Assembly: GCA_023473405.1 (NCBI GenBank)
Contig: JAMCZD010000296.1
Location: forward strand, 1,271-7,882
Source: Candidatus Omnitrophota bacterium
GTDB taxonomy: Bacteria > Verrucomicrobiota > Verrucomicrobiia > Limisphaerales > UBA1319
DNA: 6,612 nt
Direction: 5' to 3'
Of the stretch, positions 1-5,878 are shown in pieces. The position numbers were made by a program, and so were the translations under genes. The notes under the pieces were generated by a model that was not told the DNA's origin, ran no database searches, and saw nothing but the letters and a program-made list of their open reading frames with translations. Position 1 is the stretch's first letter. Each line of letters begins with the position of its first letter.

Positions 1-1389
1 GGAGTCCGAGATTGTATTTGCGGAGGGCTTGGCACCGAGCATTTTGAAATCGCCACCGATTATCAGGTCGCCATTGGTTTGCACACCAATGGCGTTGACG
101 AATCGGTTCGGGTCCAGCGTGGTGAAGCTCACAAGACCCGCATACTGGTTGAAAGTCGTATCCAGGAAACTGGTGTCCACTTTGCCATCGCTCAGCAATC
201 GGGCGATGCCGACCCTGCGGGTGCCGTTTACGGTCGTGAATGCCCCGCCTAAATAGACCTGCATTTTTTGTGAAAAAGCGAGGGAGTAGACCGCGTTGTT
301 AACCCCTTGACCGGGATCATAATCATTGTCCAGTGAACCGTCCGAGTTCAACTGGGCGATGCCGCCACGCGGTTGGAGATCAATCGAGTTGAAATCGCCG
401 CCCAGAATGATTTTGCCGGCCTCGGCCTGAGCGGTGGTGATGGTGACGGTGTAATGCCAGGAACTGCTATTGGTAAAGCCCTCGTTGACCACGATCGTGA
501 CCTCGTTGGATTGTCCCGGGCCGAAGTCAACGGAGAACGATCCGCTGGTATTGCTATTGGTGGACACCACGATAGTCGTGTCCTGGATAAGGTTGGTCTC
601 GTAATAAACGCGCAGACTGTTGGTTGTCATCGTGTTGGTATCGAACAGGAACTGGTAATTCAGAGCCAGCGTGCCCGTCGAATCCCCGGTGGGGATCACA
701 TTGGTCGACGAATTACCCATGGCAGAGTCGGCGGAGGTGGTCATGGTCGTGGCTTGGCGGACCAGCAAGGCGTAGACGGCACCGTCGGCTCCCGAGCCGG
801 GATTAAAGTTTGGATCAACGGAACCATCGGAATTCAACCTTGCGATGGAATTGAAATTCAGGCCATTGACGAGGGTGAAGTCGCCGCCGATGACCAACCT
901 TCCGTCGCTCTGGGCGGCTACGGCATAGACCGTTCCATTGACGCCGGAGCCGGGATCGAAAGTTGCGTCCAAGGTGCCGTCGGGATTCAATCGGGCGATG
1001 GCATTTCGGCTAATGCCATTGATCTCGGTGAAGTCGCCGCCGATGATCACTTGATTCTGGTCCGTTACCGCCATCGCTCGCACGGGACCATTAATGCCTG
1101 TGCCAGGATTAAAGGCGGCATCCAGGGAGCCGTTGTCGTTGAGCCGGGCGAGCGAATAGCGGGTTAAGCCATTGAACGAGGTGAATCCACCACCGATCAG
1201 GATTTTACCATCCACCTGGATCTGGACTGCGGCCACGGAACCATCAGCCCCGGTGCCAATCTTGAATTCAGTATCGAGCGAACCATCTGAATTCAACCGG
1301 GCCACTCGATTGCGGGTGACGGCGTTGACGGCGGTGAAGTCACCGCCGATGATTGCCTTGCCGTCGGGCTGGATTTCGAGGGCGTAAAC
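1..1389 (-). repeat. Delta-60 repeat array, seven units, 153-bp (51-residue) period
   Basis: Unit starts, taken at the Val of V-x-A, fall at residues 351, 402, 453, 504 and 555, exactly 51 apart, or 153 bp (1389, 1236, 1083, 930 and 777). Unit 5 resumes after an insert in perfect register, so unit 6 starts at residue 717 (position 291). Unit 7 starts at 781 (position 99), 64 residues later, and is cut by the contig edge. Conserved features are DGK, IIGGDF, the NG turn, IARLN, SDGSLD and the closing F-x-PGxGxxG. Confidence 0.92.
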
Positions 1390-2439
1390 GGTGTTGTTGG
1401 CGCCTGGAGTCGGATTATAAGGCGGGCTGGTCACCTTGCTCATTTCCGGATTATACTCCGGATCAGCCCCGCCGGGGGGGGTGTCATCTGGCAGAATGGT
1501 GATGGTGGCGACGTTTACTTTGCCCAGAGGCAGGGGCACATCATTGGTTTCCACCACGGAATTCGTCACAAACCCGCCGGTGTCGTTGGTCTCGATAGTC
1601 AGATTGGTAACCGCAACGGAGATTTTGGCGGTGGAATTGAGCAGGGTAACCTGGAAATCCTCATTAAACTCCAAATCGCTGTCATCCGTAATCATCAACT
1701 GAATCGTTTGCTCGGTGACTCCCTGGCCAAAGTTCAGGGTGCCGCTGGCCGCAGTGAAATCCACATCGGGAGTGGCAACGTCGGACCCGGGCATTGGGGT
1801 GGTGATTTTCTCGGCTCTGTAATCGACGGAGGTGCCATCGGCACCGCCTTCAGGCAAAATGACCTTTAGGGTGATGGAACCGCCGTTCTCATTCACGCGG
1901 TAATTGAGCCGGTCGAAATTGAACCCGGTATCATTGTCCAGGATAGTCAAAGTGGCGTTCGTTACGCTTCCCAATGAAGCGGTTAAGGATTGGTCTTCAT
2001 CCGGGGCGGGGCGTGGGTTGGACAGGACCATTTTGACCGTTTTATTATCGTTGGTGACACTGTTGTCCTTGATTTGAAGGATGAAACTGGCGCTCATCTG
2101 GAAATCATCGAATACCAGAGTGCCGTTGGTGGCAACGAAGTCTTTGTCGGGCTTGGCGGTGCCGTTGGTCAAGGTGGCGAAATCGACCAGCATCTTGCCC
2201 TGGCTGCCTTTAAGCCGGACCACGGTGATCAGGGCGCCGGGGATGCTGCGATCCTGAGACGGGTCCGAGATAGTCGATTCGCTCTCACTGGTCTGGAAAT
2301 TGGCGGACACGAATTGGAATTGTCCAGCCAGATTCGTTGCCGTTTGTGCCTGCATGGCTGCGCTGCAGGACAACAGGAATGCGGCCAACAAGCTCCAGCG
2401 AGCGACAATATCATTCGTGTTTGTCTGAAATATGCGCAT
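1..2439 (-). CDS. Exported Calx-beta / delta-60 repeat beta-propeller protein (3' end missing)
   Basis: The frame is open for 813 codons from the ATG at 2439 to the contig edge with no in-frame stop. The start is fixed by the GAGGAGA site and an in-frame TGA just upstream. Residues 1-32 form a signal peptide (hydrophobic core WSLLAAFLLSCSAA, possible cleavage after M-Q-A). The LLSC segment is only a weak lipobox. Two Calx-beta-like domains follow (~40-170, ending 'LTILDND', and ~172-320, ending 'ITILPDD'), then a Pro/Gly-rich linker (~320-349). From residue 348 onward come delta-60 repeats (DUF5122-type beta-propeller), typically 'VYALEIQPDGKAIIGGDF…VARLNSDGSLDTEF'. The fifth repeat is interrupted by a 111-residue insert. 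Calx-beta domains bind calcium in known members; propellers usually mediate binding. A surface-exposed or secreted binding role is inferred; no enzymatic residues are seen. It follows the 1030-residue gene by 283 bp on the same strand. Confidence 0.93.
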   Translation of the reverse strand, partial: MRIFQTNTNDIVARWSLLAAFLLSCSAAMQAQTATNLAGQFQFVSANFQTSESESTISDPSQDRSIPGALITVVRLKGSQGKMLVDFATLTNGTAKPDKDFVATNGTLVFDDFQMSASFILQIKDNSVTNDNKTVKMVLSNPRPAPDEDQSLTASLGSVTNATLTILDNDTGFNFDRLNYRVNENGGSITLKVILPEGGADGTSVDYRAEKITTPMPGSDVATPDVDFTAASGTLNFGQGVTEQTIQLMITDDSDLEFNEDFQVTLLNSTAKISVAVTNLTIETNDTGGFVTNSVVETNDVPLPLGKVNVATITILPDDTPPGGADPEYNPEMSKVTSPPYNPTPGANNTVYALEIQPDGKAIIGGDFTAVNAVTRNRVARLNSDGSLDTEFKIGTGADGSVAAVQIQVDGKILIGGGFTSFNGLTRYSLARLNDNGSLDAAFNPGTGINGPVRAMAVTDQNQVIIGGDFTEINGISRNAIARLNPDGTLDATFDPGSGVNGTVYAVAAQSDGRLVIGGDFTLVNGLNFNSIARLNSDGSVDPNFNPGSGADGAVYALLVRQATTMTTSADSAMGNSSTNVIPTGDSTGTLALNYQFLFDTNTMTTNSLRVYYETNLIQDTTIVVSTNSNTSGSFSVDFGPGQSNEVTIVVNEGFTNSSSWHYTVTITTAQAEAGKIILGGDFNSIDLQPRGGIAQLNSDGSLDNDYDPGQGVNNAVYSLAFSQKMQVYLGGAFTTVNGTRRVGIARLLSDGKVDTSFLDTTFNQYAGLVSFTTLDPNRFVNAIGVQTNGDLIIGGDFKMLGAKPSANTISDS
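418..750 (-). other. 111-residue insert splitting the fifth delta-60 repeat
   Basis: Residues 564-674 interrupt repeat 5 between 'VYALLVR' and 'GKIILGGDF', at the position of the PDG turn in the other repeats. The register of flanking repeats is exact once 111 residues (333 bp) are removed. The insert is Thr/Asn/Ser-rich and predicted beta: 'LALNYQFLFDTNTM', 'LRVYYETNLIQDT', 'GSFSVDFGPGQSNEVTIVVN' and 'WHYTVTI'. It looks like a small separate beta-sandwich domain placed in a surface loop; the fold is inference. Confidence 0.75.
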
Positions 2440-2445
2440 ACTAAC

Positions 2446-2452
2446 TCTCCTC
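2446..2452 (-). promoter_or_regulatory. Strong ribosome binding site of the Calx-beta/delta-60 gene
   Basis: GAGGAGA on the minus strand lies 6 bases before the ATG at 2439. It is a near-consensus Shine-Dalgarno site. An in-frame TGA at 2460-2458 rules out any start upstream of it. Confidence 0.85.
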
Positions 2453-2470
2453 AATGGTCAGCGATCCCAG

Positions 2471-2502
2471 GCAAAACGGGCGGGCTAAGCCGGCTCGTTT
2501 GC
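2471..2502 (-). other. Leader hairpin upstream of the Calx-beta/delta-60 gene
   Basis: The 32 bases fold into an imperfect hairpin. Five pairs (2471-2475 with 2498-2502) are followed by a bulged A at 2476, then five pairs including one G·U, one G-G mismatch, and GGC/GCC closing a TAA loop. It ends 31 bases before the start codon at 2439, leaving the ribosome binding site free. No T tract follows, so it is more likely a 5' leader structure than a terminator. Confidence 0.5.
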
Positions 2503-2647
2503 CATGTTCGTTTCTGCTGCCTTTCTGCTCATTGCCTGACTTCATTCGTTCTGGCAACTACTACACAGACGTCCGCACCTCTACTGCCGTGGCAAGGTTC
2601 CGCCCGCAAATCCTCAACGCCCTTTTTGCGTAAGTCCGCCACGCGGT

Positions 2648-2666
2648 TCCAGGAGACGTTCCTGGA
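2648..2666. other. Perfect 7-bp hairpin downstream of the 1030-residue gene
   Basis: TCCAGGA (2648-2654) and TCCTGGA (2660-2666) form a perfect 7-bp stem with a 5-base loop, 57 bases or more beyond the stop codon at 2723. There is no T tract on either side. It could be a transcript 3'-end stabiliser or a symmetric protein-binding site; its function is unknown. Confidence 0.5.
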
Positions 2667-2722
2667 CCTGCCCAATTCCTCATCTCACCCCGGAACAGCC
2701 AGGGGGTTCTCCCGACCTTCTA

Positions 2723-5700
2723 CTAGTCTGATGTCAGCACACGGACCCGGTAGTAACGCTGACCGTCAGCAGGCAGAGGATCGAGCACCGTCACCGTGTG
2801 CGTCGGGTAACTCGGGACAAAATTCGTCAATGTCTGCCACGTCGGCGCGGACAAATTAGTCGTAAATTCCAAAGCGTTGGCCGCGTTCGCCAGCGCCGTC
2901 CAGGAAAGAGCCGCCGCCGGCGACGGGTCGCTCATGAGCCGAACACGCAATGCCGCGCTATCGCCCGTGTAGAATGGCGTGGTATCGAGTCGATTGACAA
3001 TACCATCAAGGTCCGAATCGATATCCTCACTGTTCAGCAAGGCGCTGTTGACCGTGTAAACGGTTCCGGACGGCGACGTCCAATTGGTCGAGCTATTGGG
3101 GCCGGTATAGGTGCTGACCCAGAGCAAGCGTCCGCCGAGGGTGCCATTCAGTTTTTCCGTAGGCAGATTGGCATTGGCGAAGTAAATCTTCATGCCTGGT
3201 TCAATCTGCAGCGCCGAGGTGAAGTTGGTCGCGTAATTGAGCAGCTCGAGGTAGTCCACATAAAGCGCATTGTTTGTTCCGGGTCCGCTAAAGACGAACC
3301 TGCTGAAGCTATGACCATCGAGCACCAGCATGCCCAGGGCGGCATTGTTCGTATAGCCAGCAGGCTTTGCCCCGCGGTCTTCGCCGGCCCAGATGTTTTG
3401 GAGCACCGCGAACCGGGGCGCAGTGGACGTAATAGTAGTGCCGAGTAAATCGCCATGTCGCGGACGAACGGGCAGTTGGAATGGCCCGACACAGCTCCAT
3501 GCGTTGCTGGCGCCCGGCCCGCCGTCATCGATCGAATTGGTTATGGTCAGGAACAAGGTCCCAGGTGAAACGGATTCGGCACCGTTCGTGGACAAGGCCG
3601 AGATTGACCCGGCTTTGAAGGTAGAGGAGGACGCGATCAAGTCGCCGGTATCCAAGTTGACGTCTGAGTTGGCGGTCAATTGGCCGTTCTCGATCTGGCA
3701 GAGGCCCGATTCGATGACCACCGCGCCGTTCATGGCGGAAATGGTAGCGGGCGTGGCATAGATCGGAAGAGCGAACAAGCCGCCATTAAACAAGTTGGTC
3801 GCCCGAATATGGTACCCGCCGCCGGACATGATCCCGGTGTTTACGAAATTATTTAGCGGTTGCGGGCGGTCGGCTCCCAAGTTGGCTTGAACCGGCACGT
3901 AAACAGTGCTTTGATTGGTGAAATTGACCAGGCTCGGCAGATTGGTTGAACCGAGTGCGTTGGGAACGCTCAACTGGTTCTGCACGCTCAAGTTGGCGGC
4001 GTTAATTTGTATATCGTGCTGAATCTCGATTACGTCATCCAGGATCACGTTGGTTGCATGAGCGATAAGCTCGTTTACAGCCACGGGTGTAACGGTCTGC
4101 AGAGAATGATCGAGCATCAGGACCTGGAAGCGGACGTCCACCAGGTTGGTGGTAATGGTGGCATTGGTCGAGGTTTGATCGACGGAGGTGGTTACGACAG
4201 TCCTCTGGTTCGTCCACACACCGCTCCAAGCGTATAACTGGCCTTTCAAACGCTTGACGGCGTTGGGGAACAAGTTCGAGATCAGCAAGGTCTGGTTAGT
4301 GCTGCCCAGGTCGACGCTCATCAATGGCGCATCGATCCTGGCCTGGGCGCTGCCAACCAAGTGCTTCGTTTTCAGAGTAAGCAAGCCGTCGGACCGGAGG
4401 CGTGTGCCGGTTAAGTCCAAACGGTCGCTCCGCAGATCGGCACCGGTTCCCAGCAACTCGACTCGTCCCGGCAAATTGGTGGGGCTCGTCAAGGCCGGAT
4501 TCACTTGTTGATAACCGAAAGAACTGCTGATGCTGACCGGGTTAAACGGATTAATTGCGCTCTGTTGCTGGCCGACTTGAGCGGCGTAAGCCGAATAGGA
4601 ATTCGTGGCCACGTTGGTGACCATGGTGTTGTCATACAAAAGCGAGTTGTTGAAGGCCGTATTGGTAGGCAATGATCCCTGCCATTCAAACGGCGTCGCC
4701 AGGGTCACCTGGAATGGCGACGGACGAAACGTCGATGTCAACAGGTTCTGCTTGAGGAAAGGCGTGTTGGTATCCGAAGCCGACGTATCGATGAAATAAA
4801 TGTAATTGGTCATGGGAAGATCGCTGATGACATCGGTGTCGGTCATGCGAAATTCTACGATGACATCTTTGCCATTTGGATCACCGCCGCTCCCGGGCGC
4901 GAACCGGACCTGGAGATTGAGGTTGGTATCGGACGGGTCCTGGGCAATAAAAGCGACCTGGATGACCTCGTTCGAGGCGGACGGCTGGTTGGTGTAAGCA
5001 AAAGCCACGAAGCTATTGAACAGGTTCGTGAACACATTGGTGCCCATTGCGCTCCGGGCGGCGTAGGTGAAGTAACTGGGCAGGCTCACATCGTTGGTGA
5101 ATCCGCTCGTATCAACTACCTGGTGCACCGGCGATTGCGGATTTGGCAGCGCAAACATGGCGGTGTCCAACTGCAACGGACGCGGATCGCCTTCCAGGAC
5201 GTTCCCTATCCCCGCCCCCCAATACAAGTCACTAACGCCGGTCGGATTCACATAATTAGTCTCGCCGTTATAACCCAAGCCGATCGACGACCCGAAAATG
5301 CTGCTTATGGCCTGGACGGCTGGCTGGGCGGCGAAAACACCGCCATAGCTCAAATCAAGGTTGTTGCCGGCCAATCGAACAATGCCGCCGGAGCCGGCGC
5401 CAATGGTTCCGGTATTGACGATGTTCGTTGCGGAAACCAGCACGTAAGACCCGGCCAGAAAGCCGCCGAAGCCCAGGCCGGTGGTGCTGAAGAAAATGGA
5501 GCTGTTATCGTCGGCCTCGATGGTTTGCTGGTTTTGGAACGAGCTGGACGGGAGGCGTCCCTGGTCGCTGGCATAATTGAAACGGAATCCCACCGACCCG
5601 GACATGATTCCGCGGTTGGTAAAATAGAGGGTGTTTTGAGTCTCGAAGGGCAGCGATGTAGAGATATTGAAGGTGCCGGCGTTCAAGAAGGCCGTGGCAT

Positions 5701-5815
5701 CAATCTGCGGCGGTGTCGTCACACTGCCATAATTATAGTAAAGGGGGATGGGGGCGCCCACGGCCTTCAATGCAAGGCCCAATCCCACCAAGCTCGCCAG
5801 CAAACGTCGATTCAT
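2723..5815 (-). CDS. Large exported beta-rich protein with calcium-loop motif and C-terminal YYRVR module (function unknown)
   Basis: The 1030-residue product starts MNRRLLASLVGLGLALKAVG with a likely signal peptidase site after V-G-A (residue 21). The start at 5815 is chosen over the ATG at 5854 because of the AGGAAG site and because the signal peptide then sits at the N-terminus. The body is rich in Asn, Thr, Ser and Gly with beta-helix-like rungs: 'TNRGIMSGSVGF' (~66-77), 'NIVNTGTIGAGSGG' (~131-144) and 'FVNTGIMSGGGYHIRATN' (~657-674). A segment 'TNYVNPTGVSDLYWGAGIGN' lies near 186-205. Residues 933-944 form a DSDLDG-type calcium loop. The last ~75 residues (ALSWTA…LEFTTNL…YYRVRV) resemble a C-terminal beta module common in giant verrucomicrobial secreted proteins; this family assignment is from memory. 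No catalytic motif is seen. A surface or secreted structural, adhesive or binding role is inference. An adapter-like 13-mer lies in frame at 3760-3772. Confidence 0.93.
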   Translation of the reverse strand: MNRRLLASLVGLGLALKAVGAPIPLYYNYGSVTTPPQIDATAFLNAGTFNISTSLPFETQNTLYFTNRGIMSGSVGFRFNYASDQGRLPSSSFQNQQTIEADDNSSIFFSTTGLGFGGFLAGSYVLVSATNIVNTGTIGAGSGGIVRLAGNNLDLSYGGVFAAQPAVQAISSIFGSSIGLGYNGETNYVNPTGVSDLYWGAGIGNVLEGDPRPLQLDTAMFALPNPQSPVHQVVDTSGFTNDVSLPSYFTYAARSAMGTNVFTNLFNSFVAFAYTNQPSASNEVIQVAFIAQDPSDTNLNLQVRFAPGSGGDPNGKDVIVEFRMTDTDVISDLPMTNYIYFIDTSASDTNTPFLKQNLLTSTFRPSPFQVTLATPFEWQGSLPTNTAFNNSLLYDNTMVTNVATNSYSAYAAQVGQQQSAINPFNPVSISSSFGYQQVNPALTSPTNLPGRVELLGTGADLRSDRLDLTGTRLRSDGLLTLKTKHLVGSAQARIDAPLMSVDLGSTNQTLLISNLFPNAVKRLKGQLYAWSGVWTNQRTVVTTSVDQTSTNATITTNLVDVRFQVLMLDHSLQTVTPVAVNELIAHATNVILDDVIEIQHDIQINAANLSVQNQLSVPNALGSTNLPSLVNFTNQSTVYVPVQANLGADRPQPLNNFVNTGIMSGGGYHIRATNLFNGGLFALPIYATPATISAMNGAVVIESGLCQIENGQLTANSDVNLDTGDLIASSSTFKAGSISALSTNGAESVSPGTLFLTITNSIDDGGPGASNAWSCVGPFQLPVRPRHGDLLGTTITSTAPRFAVLQNIWAGEDRGAKPAGYTNNAALGMLVLDGHSFSRFVFSGPGTNNALYVDYLELLNYATNFTSALQIEPGMKIYFANANLPTEKLNGTLGGRLLWVSTYTGPNSSTNWTSPSGTVYTVNSALLNSEDIDSDLDGIVNRLDTTPFYTGDSAALRVRLMSDPSPAAALSWTALANAANALEFTTNLSAPTWQTLTNFVPSYPTHTVTVLDPLPADGQRYYRVRVLTSD
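2984..3019 (-). other. Calcium-binding loop motif (thrombospondin type 3 / EF-hand-like)
   Basis: Residues 933-944 of the 1030-residue protein read DSDLDGIVNRLD. Aspartates at loop positions 1, 3 and 5, Gly at 6, Asn at 9 and Asp at 12 match the EF-hand/TSP3-type calcium loop consensus. It sits between the beta-helix-like body and the C-terminal module, a common place for calcium-stabilised linkers in secreted bacterial proteins. Confidence 0.7.
3760..3772 (+). other. Internal exact match to the Illumina adapter core, in frame
   Basis: The plus strand reads AGATCGGAAGAGC followed by G, the same 13-mer that ends the contig. On the minus strand it supplies codons for A-L-P-I-Y (residues 682-686 of the large protein) without breaking the frame. 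It may be natural sequence or a chimeric join through an adapter. Confidence 0.85.
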
Positions 5816-5823
5816 AAATGGTG

Positions 5824-5829
5824 CTTCCT
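5824..5829 (-). promoter_or_regulatory. Ribosome binding site of the 1030-residue gene
   Basis: AGGAAG on the minus strand lies 8 bases upstream of the ATG at 5815. It supports this start over an in-frame ATG 13 codons further upstream (5854). It also makes the protein begin directly with a signal peptide. Confidence 0.65.
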
Positions 5830-5854
5830 GCCTATGGATCATCAAGTCTATCAC

Positions 5855-5875
5855 GCGCCAAAAAACCAGCTTCCG
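5855..5875 (-). repeat. 21-bp inverted repeat, copy in the intergenic spacer
   Basis: This is the partner of the 21-bp sequence at 6579-6599. It sits just after the stop codon of the upstream gene. Read on the minus strand it carries a T6 tract (complement of 5860-5865) preceded by a weak AGCT-acgga-AGCT stem, which is a poor intrinsic terminator at best. Confidence 0.9.
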
Positions 5876-5878
5876 TAG

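Larger units (their letters stand above)
2440..2722 (-). other. 283-bp spacer between the second and third gene
   Basis: No credible gene lies here. The plus-strand open frame crossing it is an extension of an antisense shadow. It contains two hairpins (2648-2666 and 2471-2502) and the ribosome binding site of the downstream gene. No stem followed by a T tract is seen on the minus strand, so there is no clear intrinsic terminator. No good -35/-10 pair could be recognised by eye. The length leaves room for a promoter of the third gene. Confidence 0.6.
5816..5878 (-). other. 63-bp spacer between the first and second gene
   Basis: The spacer runs from the TAG at 5879 to the ATG at 5815. It holds the 21-bp repeat copy, a 4-bp stem followed by GG and six T residues, and the ribosome binding site of the downstream gene. 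No convincing promoter is visible. The short distance favours co-transcription, perhaps with some attenuation at the T tract. Confidence 0.6.

Noticed and set aside
373..1167. 264-codon open frame on the plus strand
   Set aside because: Codon-aligned antisense of the delta-60 repeats. Its apparent internal repeats simply mirror the 153-bp repeats of the real gene.
778..1389. 153-bp tandem repeats as a CRISPR or satellite array
   Set aside because: They are in-frame protein repeats of the delta-60 family with diverged DNA, not identical repeats with unique spacers.
1474..1481. Run of eight G residues as a possible frameshift site
   Set aside because: The minus-strand frame is coherent on both sides (ITILPDD before, the Pro/Gly linker and delta-60 repeats after), so there is no evidence of a frameshift.
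2338..2439. Lipoprotein signal in the third gene (FLLSC)
   Set aside because: Leu at the -2 position departs from the usual lipobox, and a normal signal peptidase I site follows shortly after, so a lipoprotein call is not supported.
2485..2505. Six-codon leader peptide (MANEPA) upstream of the third gene
   Set aside because: It has no ribosome binding site, no amino-acid bias suggesting attenuation and no following terminator. It is probably a chance frame.
1990..2859. 289-codon open frame on the plus strand
   Set aside because: Over most of its length it lies antisense to and codon-aligned with the Calx-beta/delta-60 gene, which rarely uses TTA, CTA or TCA codons and so leaves the opposite strand open. 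Its product has no recognisable domain and it crosses the intergenic spacer into another gene.
5123..5878. 251-codon open frame on the plus strand
   Set aside because: Antisense to the N-terminal part of the 1030-residue protein. The opposite strand has a signal peptide, a ribosome binding site and coherent protein sequence, and this one does not.
5855..5878. Possible intrinsic terminator after the upstream gene (T6 tract on the minus strand)
   Set aside because: The stem before the T tract is only 4 bp (AGCT/AGCT) and is separated from it by GG. It is too weak to call.
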